Shown here one piece after another: positions 47,028-60,300 of a stretch of 64,000 nt of DNA. Each line of letters starts with the position of its first letter. Positions within the stretch are counted from its first letter, which is position 1. The position numbers were made by a program, and so were the translations under genes. Origin of the DNA: Ornithodoros turicata (taxonomy: Eukaryota > Arthropoda > Arachnida > Ixodida > Argasidae); contig NC_088202.1 of the NCBI RefSeq assembly GCF_037126465.1, forward strand, positions 116,620,623-116,684,622. The letters are read 5' to 3'. Under the pieces are notes generated by a model. It was not told the DNA's origin. It saw nothing but the letters and a program-made list of their open reading frames with translations, and did no database searches.

Positions 47028-48228
47028 TTAAAGGGACACTAAAATGCAAAGATAAGCTAACTTCAAATAACGCCGATCGTTGGGCTAGTTGGTATTCCAT
47101 AGCAAAATGTGCAAAAAGCGTTCACTTAAAATTCCGTTTTGTATAGCCAACTGTAGGATGGGACAAGCGTAAGCTTGCCCACATCACGGTTCAAAAATAG
47201 TACTGCCCTCGCCCTAAAACGAAGAGCAGGCATGCACTACAGTGTCACCCTCCACGGCGATCATTAGATCGAAGGGAGACGTTACACGCCATATTAATTT
47301 CGTACTTCTTATCGTAATTTAAAACTTTGATTCCGTTACGAAGCTACAATCAAAATTAAACCAAACTGTTTCTTGCTTCGGCGCTAGGCAGTGAACGACG
47401 CTTCAACTCGTGCATCCGTGTTTTTAGTCCAAGGTGCGCGTGCACGCGCGTGCCACGCCACGGACGAGCCCCGGCCAAAAATATAGTGCGCCTTGCGAAG
47501 CGGAGCATGGCGTTGCTGTCGGAAGGACGTGCAGATAACCGTGTATTCACACGAGCGACATTTCCCCACAAGCGGAACATGCGAAAAGTGTCATAGCTTT
47601 CTGCTGTCACACGAGCGCGAGCTCTCAAGGTCGTGTTTTCACGTACACTGCTAACCGTGGGGAATATCCTGCTACACCACCACAAGATATTCCGTAGCAG
47701 ACGATAGGAAAACACGCGGACGGTGTCGTCTGCTAAGTGCGCAGTACGCCACTCGCGATATTCCGCACCGTGTGACTGCTCAACACATCACGGGACGGAA
47801 CTTCGGCTCTGTGAGCAGTGTTTTCGCTTTTTCTTCCACTAGAATATTCCGTGAGGATATCGCTCGTGTGAATACACGGTAAATGTTGTCAGCGGAATAT
47901 TCGCAAGAACTATTGTGGGCCACACTTCAGTCAATCGCTATTGCAATTGCAGCAGTGCGCATCATGCCGTGCATATACGGAACACCACGATCGGGCCCGT
48001 TTTAAATCCACACAGGCACGATAGGTATGCGCGCGCTCCTCTTGCTGTCTCATTGGATGCCGCCAATCTTTGCCTCCTAGGGATTCCATTCGTTGCCGCC
48101 AAAGGCGACTCTGTTTTCATTGCATTTTTGTTCTAGAAAGTAACGTTGTGTGAACTAATTTTGTTTGAGTACCAATTGAAACAGGACTTTCGTTTGAGAG
48201 TTGTTTTTGCATTTTAGTGCCCCTTTAA
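47028..48228. mobile_element. TTAA-flanked element with 16-bp ends
   Basis: TTAA then AGGGACACTAAAATGC at the left, and the inverted AGGGGCACTAAAATGC then TTAA at the right. TTAA target duplications occur with piggyBac and Kolobok elements. The 1.2-kb interior has no transposase and contains a second MITE (47539-47879). Confidence 0.7.
47539..47879. mobile_element. TAA-flanked MITE (PIF/Harbinger-like), nested
   Basis: The ends CCGTGTATTCACACGAGCGA and TCGCTCGTGTGAATACACGG are perfect inverted 20-mers, flanked by TAA on both sides (47536-47538, 47880-47882). A 3-bp TAA/TTA duplication is typical of PIF/Harbinger. Several ATATTCCG motifs occur inside. 341 bp, no coding. Confidence 0.82.
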
Positions 48229-48460
48229 TTGAAGCTAACCTGAACTGTGCGGTCCAGGGAAACGAAAACAGAACATGCGCGCAGACGGTTCCCGCGATCT
48301 CCGCTTCTTCTTCTTTCCCAATTTCTTACAGCGGATATGCACAAAAGACAGGCTCAAATAGACGAGACGACGTCTACAGGTTGTCCCAGAAAACGAGTAA
48401 TTAAATTACAGTTAAAAAAGCTACGCCACCTAGAATCACGCGGTCAACGGCATTTAACGA

Positions 48461-48500
48461 TGAAAGTTGAAAGTCACTGAAAAGGTTAGCCAGCTGTATC
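48461..48500 (-). mobile_element. SINE type A, 3' fragment
   Basis: On the minus strand CAGCTGGCTAACCTTTTCAG then TGACTTTCAACTTTCATC, as at 25636-25675. Confidence 0.6.
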
Positions 48501-48829
48501 AGTTCTCTGATGTTCAACGGCATTTGTTCCTTCTCGGTTCTTGCCACCTCATAACGTGAATGTCATCGACGTTGCTTTATGTCAGTGTTTAGGACATGAA
48601 ATCGGAAATTTGCCAAGTAAAGGTCGCTTTTTTACCCCACCAATGTGAAGCCAGTGTCGAATTTATTCAAGTTCATGATAATTGACACGGACATTGAGGA
48701 GCCGAAAAAAATAGCCGAACATCAAGCCGTTTCGCAGAGCATATACCGCAAAGCGCTTGACCATTTTTTGCGCGCCCTCGCTCTCAGCCCGACGAAATGA
48801 GGTTGCTAAACCCAGCCATGGAGATGATT

Positions 48830-49340
48830 GGAGTTGACGATAGTCTGCTGGCCGTATGAACCGATTGGCGAGCCACCGACGGCGGCGGTCACGTGGATGT
48901 GACGGGCGCGGGCATGCATGGTTTCGGTTTCCACTCATTTGCATAGCAATATTCGGCAATAGACAACAACAATAACTATGTTTGATGATGATGATGATGA
49001 CTGGGGAGTCTCATCGCCAGGGCGGTACCCTACCCTATTGCTGGTGGTGGTGATGTGGGAAATGGGATAATGAATCACCTCCCAGTGTGGGCCGAAGTCT
49101 TACTTCGGCGATGTCCTTTCAACATACGTCCTCTTACTTTACTTACTTTACTCTTATTTTATTCTTACTCCTATTTTGATTCGTGCTCTTATTTTAAATA
49201 TAGAATAGCGTTCAACGAGGATTGTCTCCCATTCTACTAACTTACGTTTGCCCGAAAGCCCTTAATGAATTTTAGGTAATTAGTAATCTTGTAATTACAT
49301 ACTTTCCTCGAAGGATGTCCATCTGGCCAAAAACTCAAAA
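48830..49340. mobile_element. Composite foldback repeat D, copy 3, interrupted
   Basis: GGTTTCGGTTTCCACTCATT and TGCATAGCAATATTCGGCAA match the right arm of the copies at 30142 and 36068. After an insertion, TTCAACGAGGATTGTCTCCC and the tail GGTAATTAGTAATCTTG resume (49209-49332). The left arm is not recognisable. Confidence 0.6.
48970..49165 (-). mobile_element. LINE 3' end nested in repeat D
   Basis: On the minus strand GGGTAGGGTACCGCCCTGGC, GATGAGACTCCCCAGT and (CAT)5 follow the tail plan of the LINE ends at 734-786 and 9271-9342. It splits copy 3 of repeat D. The 5' boundary is approximate. Confidence 0.5.
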
Positions 49341-50382
49341 GGGCTCTATGCTGCTCTCAAAAACAAATCTGGTGCAGCATAAAAACAAAACAAAAAGGAC
49401 CCGCACATGAGCCTATTTGCGGAGCAGTCGGTCATTCATTTAATTTTCAAGCTGATGGAAACGACGTGAGCGATAGACGAAAGAAAGTATCCCATGCCTG
49501 TATTTCCCAACCAGTGCGAATGCATTCGTCGCACTTCACAGTGAAGCTACTTCAGAGTATCACGGGAAGTGAAGCGTTCTACCCTCTCACTTCTGACATC
49601 CGCAATCTTCTCTGCATTTGAAGTACAAAAATGTAAGTAGAAATTGATCCGCCGTAACCAAAGCGCAAATTTGCCAAGATAACTTTCTCTCTGGTAATAC
49701 AAAGTCACTGCGAAGCAAGCAGTCTAACATTAATGAATAAATATGACCCCCATGAGATGCGGCTGGCGCCGCTGAAGTGCAGGGGAAAATTGTCCCATTA
49801 TGGCAGGCCCTCTCCTCTCACCTTTTCCCTTTTGGTAGCGTCATTTTGATTGGTGCGGAAAATGTTATGCTTTCCCTACCCCCTTCCGGCGCTAATGACA
49901 TATTTCCTCCTCACCACTAGCATCGACTGTATAAGTATTTCTACTTATTAAAGTGAGAGTTTCAGATACTTTCTGCTGCTCTATTTTATAATCATGAGTG
50001 AGTTCTCTGGCACAGATGTGGGTGATTTGTTACACATATTGCAATGCCATCGCTTTGTTTCTGTGACGCATGATGTGAGTTTACACCGACACAGTTATCG
50101 CGTGATTTTGTGTTTAGAAACAAGGAATACAAAGCAAGCAGCAGCAGGATAACTAGGTCGTGACACGTCTTTAGACTGAAGCAATTACCTGACACTGCAT
50201 GGTGCCACCATGAGGAGAACTGCTACCGGAATCCGTTACTGGCAATGGGAAAGGGGACTGACAGGGCGGAAAAGCGGATGGCGTAACCACGTGCACCTTT
50301 AGGTATTCATCACCCGCTATATTACGTACGACGAGCGCTATCCGCACGTGACGTGCACGCGCGTTTTCTACGATAATCACCC
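49341..50382. other. Unassigned interval
   Basis: No gene, RNA or repeat family recognised. Confidence 0.3.
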
Positions 50383-50515
50383 AGAGTTATGTCCTAATTA
50401 ATTGATTACCGATACTTCTACACGGAAAGTAATTGATTACAGTTAGCAATACTCGACTCCAAATCTAACTGAGTAACGAGTAGGAAAGTAACGCGTTACT
50501 CCTGTTGTTACGCTG
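50383..50515. mobile_element. Half of a TAACT-type hAT MITE
   Basis: CAGAGTTATGTCCTAATTAA followed by AATTGATTAC, GAGTAACGAG and AACGCGTTACTC motifs. No matching right end was found. Confidence 0.45.
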
Positions 50516-51152
50516 CATTCACGCAAATTATACCCGTCCTTGTGTGCCTCGGAAAAGAAGAAAAAACGTTCAACAGCGGAACACGCGTACGACAAGCAGA
50601 TCTGTACGTCCACTGTATTTATCCCACGGGAAGTCGTTGACCCGAGTGCGGAAGAACATTGCGTGGAACATCCTCATGACTCACTAAACTTCCAGAGCTT
50701 CAGGTACCACGACACTGGTGTTGTAGGAAGAAATTAGGGAGACAGACCATGGAATTCCAGAACGTTATTACAATGACCTCCGCTTGCTATTGTAGAAAGG
50801 CACAACAATGGGGTTGAAATCCTCCTGTTCTCCATACAAATTTGCCCTAGAAGCTTCCTGAGATATCTTTCTGGGTCCATAAATGACGTCATTGATACTT
50901 CTCCGTTCTTGTTGTATTACTCGCCTCCGGAAAATGGCATCGCCAAGAGTCGCACACCACTCTGCTCGTAATTTCCCTACTAGCAGTGCTATGTCTCGTT
51001 ATTTTCTTATTTAAAAACTATCGAGGTATCGAGCCCCGCAAGCCACAAAAACTCATCAGGTGCCCCGTATAGCACTTGTGCCAGAAAAAGCCTACCTACC
51101 TACCTACAGCCGTTCTCCGTAACACATTCGTAGACAGACAACTATCGAAACG
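50516..51152. other. 3' flank of the GH18-like gene
   Basis: A short CCTA repeat at 51095. No canonical polyadenylation hexamer on the minus strand. No other gene seen. Confidence 0.35.
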
Positions 51153-51380
51153 TTAAATATCTGTATTAAATATTTGCATCAACTGGCGATACTCTATCAT
51201 ATGTCCTGCTCCGCAGTCCTTGTCCTTGTAACTTTGTACATGAAGCACCGAGCGCGCCATTTGAAGAATCCCTGACGCCTCGGAATTGTTGTAGCATTCT
51301 GTACCTTCTCTGGCGAGCTCGATATCCGACAGTGCCCAGCCGAATCGCCACTTGGAATAGGATTTCAGTACGTGGCACAT
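51153..51380 (-). CDS. GH18-like gene, terminal exon
   Basis: The acceptor is CTGCGTCCCTGCCCACAG. The exon is 75 codons plus TAA at 51155-51153. The peptide contains WRFGWALSDIELARE followed by GTEC, matching the last strand of GH18 domains (W-S/A-x-D-x-D/E-D). A helix and a Cys-Gly-Ala-Gly turn end the protein. No canonical AATAAA is visible soon after the stop; a TTTAAATAAG variant lies about 140 bases downstream (near 51010). Confidence 0.68.
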   Translation of the reverse strand: MCHVLKSYSKWRFGWALSDIELAREGTECYNNSEASGILQMARSVLHVQSYKDKDCGAGHMIEYRQLMQIFNTDI

Positions 51381-54300
51381 CTGTGGGCAGGGACGCAGTT
51401 TCAAACATGTTTAAAGTAGCACAGAAGTCATTTTTAACACCCTGTTTTCTTTGTGTAAAACTGCTGCGCAGACTAGTAAGATGCACCATAAGAATTAATT
51501 CACCCCATAGAGTCATAATTATCGCAGAAATCGAATTTAAAGTACGCCATCAAAAGCAACGGTGCGCAACGGTGGTGGCGATCAGTACCAGCCTGTGATC
51601 TGCCTAGGACCTCGCGCTGACGCTACAGGGGCCACGCTCGCTGATTGATCCAGAGAAAATGTCTGCTACTCAGCTGTCCAGTGTTAAGAAAAAGCATTGC
51701 CCCTCTCTCGGTTATGATTCGGCCGCTCCTTCTATCCCCAATTCTCTGGGGGAGCTGGAAAACTGGTTTACGGCGGCAAAGGAACCGGGGGTTGACCCCC
51801 ACTGACCAGCGAACCAGAAAGAGTTGCCCCTGTAACGTCATCGGTGACGTGGCATCATACTTCTCCTCCTCGTTACACCCGGAGTGGCGAGTTAAGGCTG
51901 GACGAACGGAGCCATGTTTATGCGAGTTTTTCTTTTACGGCTTTTTTTTACGAATGAGTTAACAGCAATCGCAATCAAGACGTTCTCCCAGTTACTGTCA
52001 TGCTGTGCGTTTGAAGCCGGTTTCACACTAACGATGTTTTCGACAGTGTTTTTCACGGTGCAAGACGGACACATTGGAACCTACGGAGGGGGGGGGGGTG
52101 TTATGTAGGGGAAGGCGCGGTCAGCCTGCTGTGAAATGGTCGCTCGGTGCACCCATGGGAGGAAGAAGAGGGGATGGTGAAAGAGGGAGGGCAGAGACGA
52201 TGGTGGCACAGGAGAGGGAGGGGTGTGCTAACCTTCTTCCTCTGGGATTTGGGTAGTCCAAGAGGACTACCCACTACAGAAAACATGCGAGCATCCGTAA
52301 GTTGTCTTCATTGAAATGTTCCCTGTACCACGGTGACCGCCAGGATTATTGGCAAAGTTACCCCATGTATCCCTACGGGGCTCGATGGCCCCTAGGTTCT
52401 ATTTTTGAAGCAAACACAAGACAAATACTGTGTGAAACCAGCCTAAGAAGCGTTCGTGAAGCATTCTGGCGTGAGGATATTTTCCTTTGGATACCATTAC
52501 CTTAGTGTGCAGGCTTTCCGCAACGTCATAAACGTACAGCAAGGCAGCTGCTTCCTCCGTACAGTTGGTGTTCGTGAGCGTGAACATTTGCATCGAGTTG
52601 TTATCAAAATAGGTAAGAGAATCGTTTTCGGCCTTGGCAGAACAAACCTTCAAGAGAAGCATAGAAATAAATAAATGGAATAGGCCACAAAAATTGTAAA
52701 ATGGAAAAACGGAAGCGGTAACATGGAAGTATCTTACCACTTGCGTGTGGGCTAGAAAGGGCATATTTTGTGGACGGGCTGTACAATTGCTGCCGAAGTT
52801 TACGTAGCGCGCATCCACTTCAGCTCCTGGCTTGCACAAGTAGCTGTAGGCATGCGGCATCAAAGTAGACGACGGAAATAATACGAGACGCTTTGGGAAC
52901 GTCGTTGCGTCCACGAACTGCAGTGCTTGTACCTGCACATTTTTGCTTCTTCAGTAACCTCTCAAGAACACACAACAGGCAGGCCCTAAAAGCACAACAT
53001 GATCACTTGCGGCTGTCCTAAAGCAACCATAATTTGTGTTGCAGTTGCAGCTCATAAGCACACAATGGACCTTGAAGACTCCACCATTTTTGAACTCGAA
53101 TTAGGGGAAGGTGAGACAAGATGACAGAAATTTTCAATTGAATATGAAATTTTTATTTATCATCCTTAATAAAAAACTAGCCTTAGGCGCGTTCTCTGTG
53201 GTCTGGAGCTTCTGACCTGTGAATGCAGAACGGACGCACCCGGTGTAAGGTACACACAGAACAAAAAGTAAAAAACGCGAATCGTGGCATCTTGCCGCAA
53301 CCCTCGGGCCAAGACGAGACACCGCGTGGGGCAAGACAAGACACGCCGTGCTAATGAACAGTTTGAATGAACAGTGGTAATAAAATTAGTTTTTGCAGTA
53401 GAAGTAGACAAAAGGCCGTGGACCCCTACACAATCTCCGTGCATATGCTGTGCAATGAAACACAGATACCGGTGCTGTTTTGCTCAACTGTCCTTTGCAA
53501 ACAAGGCACTGCCAGTCTGGTGTGTCGCTGGTCGCTCACTTTTGCGTGCGCTTCTGTTTTGCTGGATATATCGTAGGAAACAGGAAAATTTGCTGAAAGA
53601 TCCTAGGCAATATGCAAAAAAGAAATATCGGAGGAACAAGCATAAAGCCACCTAATAGTTGCCGTATCTGTTTCTAAGTTACATTAAATTTAAATTACAT
53701 TAGATTATCGCGTCTTGCCCTAAGTCGGATATTAATTGCGTCGGGTGAATTAATTTTTCTGTTCAACACCGGAAAACAAAGAATTCCCATATTTTGCAAG
53801 TATCTAGATGCATGGATAAATAAATAGAATGTGGACTTACATGACAGAATAAGCCTGCGAAACGCTGCTGCACAGATGACAAGAAAATGGACTACAAAGA
53901 ATCGCGCCTTTTTGGCGGGTCTTTACACTCCAGGCAGAAGTAACTTTTTTTTTCTTTCTCTCTCTCTTCAAAGCATACACCAATCCGGACAATACTCATG
54001 TGCAATAAAGCAGACATGCGGGGCCCCCTATGAGTAAAGTTTCAAGCGAATGGAGCAACGCGTGTCTGAGACAGGCGGCGTCGAACAAAGAATGTCGCGT
54101 CTTTCCCGGTGTCTCATCTTTCCCCCACCTTACCCTATTAAGTTGTATAAATATTGGCGTCCAGCTCGGTAGAGCAATCGTAGTGCTGTTGTACAAAGCA
54201 TAATCGTAGAACGACCCGTGTTCTGTACTGTCAACAGGCAAGATACGGAAAGGTTATTCACCTATTTACCTATTGATCCTTCTCAGGCACGCACGGGCAA

Positions 54301-57300
54301 GCATCTGCCGCTTTTGAAATATACTTAGATCAAGAGTTAGGAAGATTTTAGTGTGATTAGCAAATTTACCCTGAATGGCAATGCAGTACTTCGAGGACGG
54401 GAACGACGAGTGAAGCGCTAGGTTACTTACGTCGTTTCTGAGCAACATTGACAACATTGAGCAACATTGACGATGATGAAGCACTCTACTGCAAAAGCAT
54501 TTTCAAGAAAATAACGTAATACCACGCGAGAATGCATTTCCTATCGTTCTAGTGCTTTCCTGCTCTCCCGCTCAATCCAAAACTCGTACTATGAATCCGT
54601 CGATTTATGAACGATATTTCGAGAAACCGTTACCGTTCATTAGTTGAGTATTGAGTGTATATACATGGTTTCTCACTTCAAGGAACCACCAGGCTATGTG
54701 AAGAATAATATTTATTATTTGGTAATTTTATATACCTTAAAAGTCATCGGCCTCGGTGGATAAGCTCTCTATCTAGCTAAGCTATCAGCCCAGTAATCCC
54801 AAGGGTGCGAGTTCAATCCCGGCTGAGGGCTCCAGAAACTTGGGGGCAAGGTACAAGTTGCTTAGACACGCAGTCTTCGCGAGGAACGCTAAGCACTGAG
54901 ATTTCGGCGCCCGTTAAGCAACTCTCAGATGTGCAGAATTAACTCACAGACTGCCTGTTGTGCTGTTGGGCACGACAAACGAAGCTTCTAGCTAATTACT
55001 AATAGTTATCTAGAACGCACGGATTAGAGGGCATTAAAAAAATGTGTAGATAAAGGCTACGAGTTATATCTTGAATAACTTCGCTCGCTCTCACTCCATG
55101 GCACGCGAAGCTCAAAACATTCTATGTGGAAACTACAATTGTGAATTAAATCAGTACGATAACTGCACGATTTTGGTGGAATTTTACAAATTAACGCCGG
55201 TACATGGTGGGTAGAAATTCGATATTATTAACCGGCAAAACATTTCTAACGTTTTCTTTACCTACTTCTTCACAAAACAGAATGACCACTTTGTACGACT
55301 TAGCAAACAGCTTTGACAGCCTAGCGCATGGAGAGATAGGGACGGCGGTATGCACCTGGTGCAACTGCAGCTTTTACAGATCTTCGAACACCCCATTCTA
55401 TTAACCAGCCCTTCGGCTAACCGAGCGAACCAATTCTCGCAACCAAACAATTCAGCACCGGACCAAGCAATTTTGACGTATTTTCAGCCAAGTTTCAAGC
55501 ACATGATTGGTTTCCGTGAAATGCCTCATCCATATTTAGACGCCACATAAATTTACAAATTTATACGAAAAACGAATTTCTTCATCTTGTACGCGTGGTT
55601 TGCACAGACTGCTACGCTGTGAAATTGGAACACGTCGAATAAATCACACCGAGCGGCTTTTGCAGTTCAGTGCGCACAATATGTCTTGAGTAAAACCAAG
55701 TGCAGACGAACGATGTTTCTGACTCTGGCTTGAGAAACAAGTAGATCGCATGTGCGAGCGGGTTAAGGCGTCCTACTCCTTGGTGGCAAACAAGGTCGTG
55801 CTGAAGACAGGGAGGTGGTGGGTTCGAATCCTACCACCGGCTATGCTGTCCGAGGTTTTCCCTGGGTTTTCAGAAGACTTTCCAGACGAATGTCGGCACA
55901 GTTCCTCCTGAAGTTGGCCTAGGACGCAAACTAACCCCCTGTGTCCCACTCCTTCCTACTGTCCTCTATCCATCCGTCCACATCTGTACGCCACAGTTGC
56001 TTCGCTGCGCTCACACGGAATTAAAAAAAAAATTCGCAGTTTATCTACAATTGAACTTGATTCCTCGTGAACTCATTTCAGTGACGTCCACGCCAATAGC
56101 TTCCGGTTTTAGTGTGATACCTCAGAACCAAATGAGCAACCCAGCAATTATGCGACTTGCGTTATATCTTTGTCACACCCCGTGACGTAAGTAACCGTGT
56201 GCCTGCTGTGAGGCGTCACTGTGCTCGTTCACCCTCTCACGCTGAGGATGAAGGGAAGACGCGTCTCTGGAAATGCGCATTGTACTGCTCGCGACACGGT
56301 TGTCTGAAATTAGCGTCCCGCTGCTTATCCCATCCTAAATCTTTCGGTGTTGCAAGCCCATTCGTTTTGAATAGTAAACATGTGCACCATATGGTCTACC
56401 TTTAAATACAACATTGACACAACATTTCGGAGAGAAAACAAGGAAGCGCGAGCTGCGATCCACTGATCGGCAATTTCAAAGAACCGTGTCGCGAACAGTA
56501 CAAACTAAATAAAACATGGTGTTCCTTCACGAATTTTTTGCGGACGATCTATGGAACGGATTTTTGTTCTGAAAACGGCTACGGTATCAGGTGACCGAAG
56601 GGACCAGATGTTCTGATTGGGACAACCTCGTAGCTTTTATAATTAAAAAGTTAATTATTAAAAGTTAATTAGGACATTGCCTTAGGAGTTTGCTGGTGCC
56701 CCCCTATGGAGTCCCTTTCTGCATATGCTATATTGCAATTCATTTCATCTCGGAAAATGTGATGCACAGGGTGTCTTTTTTTTTTTCGATACAGACTTTT
56801 CATTCGAAAACTATAAGGGCTATAGACATCCTGTTTTCACTTATGCTCCTTTCGGTCACCTGACATCGTAGCCGTTTTCAGAACAAAAATCGGTTCAGTA
56901 GATCGTCCGCAAAAAATTCATGAAGAATACCATTTTTTCTTTATTTTGTTGAGTTAAACGGAAGTCCCATAGGCGAACGGGCGAGTGTTATGGTTGTGTA
57001 TTATAGAGATGGTCGTGGTCTAAACAACGACTTTTTTCCATTATGACAGGAGTGTTTCTTGGCTGCAGGCGATACTCTACCCCATTGCCCACGCTAATTT
57101 CGTGAAAATGATGGGCTTCACGGTGACGGCCGAAAGCTTTACATTGTCTCGGCTAATATGATTAGGTTGTATGCTTACGAAACTCGGTTGGTCGTCGTAC
57201 AAGCTACCGGACCACGGCCCTGGCCCTGTAACGCGGCAGTTAGGATTTTCGTGGTGGTCCACGTAGTATTCCGTCCTCAACAGGAGGCCGTCCATTGGAG

Positions 57301-60300
57301 CTTTCCTGTTGCAGATTTCAACATGCATTGTTAGAGCATTTTCACGCAGTCCAATAGCATGTATTGTTCAAAAGTACTTAGCGGACTTACAGCAGCACAG
57401 TGCTCAAGAGACTCGCTGCTTTTTCTTCTGTCGTGCCCTCTTCATTGCCAAGAATTTTTAGACCAACAAAAATGCATTCTGGTTCAGCAGAAGCGTCCGA
57501 TTTCATTTTAACTTGCAGACTTCTTATTGTCTGCAAAATACGTCAGTTTTACTTCTGTACCGTTACTACACCTGAGAAGCCTTAATAAGTCATAGGTAAA
57601 CAAATATGTATGATTCCGGGCATTCGGAGTCGCTCATTATTTCCGAGAATTCGAACTATTTCGTCGTTTATTGTTAACAATCATAAAAATGTCCGAAATT
57701 CAGAGAAAAAGTGACAGCTGTGAAACGACATGCTCCCAGAAAGAACAAGAAGCTACCTTGCAAAAACGCTTAATATTAGGGGGCTCAACTTGCAAACAAC
57801 CACATCTGTATCGCGATCACCTGGGGGCGCGGACATTTCAGAGTCCCGCATTTCCTGACGTACTTGCAGGGCAGCTTTGCGTTACAACAACTGCCCTTAC
57901 GAAATAGGGCACCATGTTCAGTAACTTGAATTCGGACTTATCTCTAGCTACGCTGCTCGGCCCCACACAATACAGTCAGGTGACAAAGGCACTTGCCCAG
58001 TTTCTGCGGTCCTGTGGCCTTCTGGGTGAACTGTGACCAGTTTCATGTTTGTTTTCCTCTTTGTTCTTTTGTTTTTCTTTTTGTTTGCCTTTATTTTTCC
58101 TTTTTTTCCTGGGAACAGCAAGCCGCCATACAGGTGCTCTTATTTTTTTATATATAATAAACATATTCCCCCCCCCCTCGAATGTCGAGGTGCATCAGGC
58201 AGACGGATGCTTCGCGCACTGTTAAAGTGACGTCGCATCAGCAAACCAATTTATGAAACCGTTATCACCATGTTTGGATCGGCCGACAATGTACTTGGCT
58301 CTTTTTTTTTCTTTTTTTTTCTTTTTTTTTCGTTCGAAAAGCGCTTAGATCGCTGATCATGAAAAGATCATTGCTGGTTCCCCACCTGCGGAGGCTCCAG
58401 CAGCACTGACATCATCGTGACGTCACTCCCTAACAGGATGAGTGAGAAGGCGGCCCGCCGAGGGGAGAGGCTTTGTTTCCGCAAGGTTGGTCTGCTTCGC
58501 GCGGCCGCGGCATCCCTTTCCCCAAGGCCGTGCTGTGACTGGCGTAAAAAGTTGGTGTAGAGAATGGCGTTTTCGCCTTTTTCCAGAGAGGGAATTCCGC
58601 CATACTCTCAAGTCCGGCATCTGTCATATGTTTCATCGAATAGCAATCAAAGTACGCGACTATTTCACGTGGGATTTTTGACACTGTAATCAATCGTCAA
58701 CGAAGAATAAACTGACACCATAGTTTCAGAGTCTAATGGAGTGGACGCGACCTCTCTTTAAGTAAGATACGGCTACATAGTGGATCGGGGTCAAGAGAGC
58801 TAGCCTTCCTTGTCGCGGTGGCTGGTAACAGTGACAAACCCTATCGACCAGTCATCAGATATGATGTTCCTTGCTGAGCACAGTTACTGGAACTCCCAGA
58901 AGTGGGTGGTTGGTGGTTTTTAAATATTTTATTTAAATTTGTTTTCGTCTACAAAGATGACGGTGGCCCCGAATAAAAAGCAGCTACTCTGCAGCTGGAG
59001 AAAACCCGGGGACCAATTTTTTTCGATGAATCCGAAAACCTGTATAAGTAAAGTACGAGAATGCTCACAGTGAGAAAGTTAACCAGTGTTCCCGTGTATT
59101 CTTTATCTGTGGTATTGTCGATAACGCCGTTTAAAACACCGTACTGGTGTATGTTGTCTTCCCATATCTCTTTCACAAGCCATACACCTCCTGGTGTATG
59201 CAACATGTTGACTGCCGTCCTAAGACTCCTGTAAGGCACAGAATCATAATCTGGATCACATGCGGAAAGAAAGTTCGCAGAATGCAAACTTCAATTATCC
59301 AGTAACTGCTCCCCTGCCATTGAAAACTCCATTGGCCACTCGTATGTCATATTGCAAACACAATGTCCTTTTAGAGTGAAGAGTTTAAGGACAGTCCGCC
59401 TCCGTCCTGGTTCCGACCTGAAGCTTTCTCCTAAACAAACATGGAAAGCAGTACGAAGGGCCTATAATTAGGCTTTCATGGGCGGAAGTACGGTTACGGA
59501 CGTGACTTGAAGCATTAGCGTACAGCACCATACACATATCAAAATTGCGAATTTCTGCATATCTTTCTCGATATCAATAAACGCGATCCGATATATCCAT
59601 ACTTGCTTCTTCAACGGGTTGAGACACATCAAAGTTTACCGAGTTCTGCTAAGCTTCGCGTCTGCGTTGTGCTCCGTCGGGCAGCAGTGTCCGACACTAT
59701 TGCGCTTCATTCATATAGTACAATACAGTGGCCTATATACCTGTGACAAAATGAGATTCCGAAAAAAGTCTTCCTGCTCGCACGTGCTAGCGAGCGAAAG
59801 TCTATCAGTGCATCCGGGTGGTCACCCGTTGCTGCAATGGATTTATTCCCGACCACCTTGATACTGTCGAGGAACATAAAGTCGCACAGTCCGTCCTCTG
59901 GAAGTACGACAACGATGCTCGTCCTGTAGCTCGTCAAGCAGAACAAGGGCTTCTCCATAGAATCTTTCTCTGAAATGTAAGTGAATATGTTAGCCAGCCA
60001 ACCCATTGGATACACAAAAACGAGACTCGAGGAATGGGCGTCACCATTAGTGCGGCCACCCCGTGGTAGTCACAGGAACTGTGCACGTGTGGACTGCCGT
60101 TTGCCGAATTCTTTCATTTTCCTGTCTATTCGTGTTCATTTCGTGCCCGCGCTTTTTCGCTCGGGAACGGGTGTAGAAAAGATATTGCATCGGCCAGCGC
60201 TGCATGAACAACTGTGCATATCGCCCGCGGAAGCAAGCAATCTTCCTTGACCTTTCGAACGTTGATAAGCTAGTCAGATGTTTACCGGATGACTAGATAT

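Noticed and set aside
57077..57328. Stand-alone ORF or terminal exon
   Set aside because: Its start follows a splice acceptor in phase with exon 4, and the GH18 C-terminal parts continue in exons at 52932-51153; the TAG is more likely intronic, although a truncated isoform is possible.
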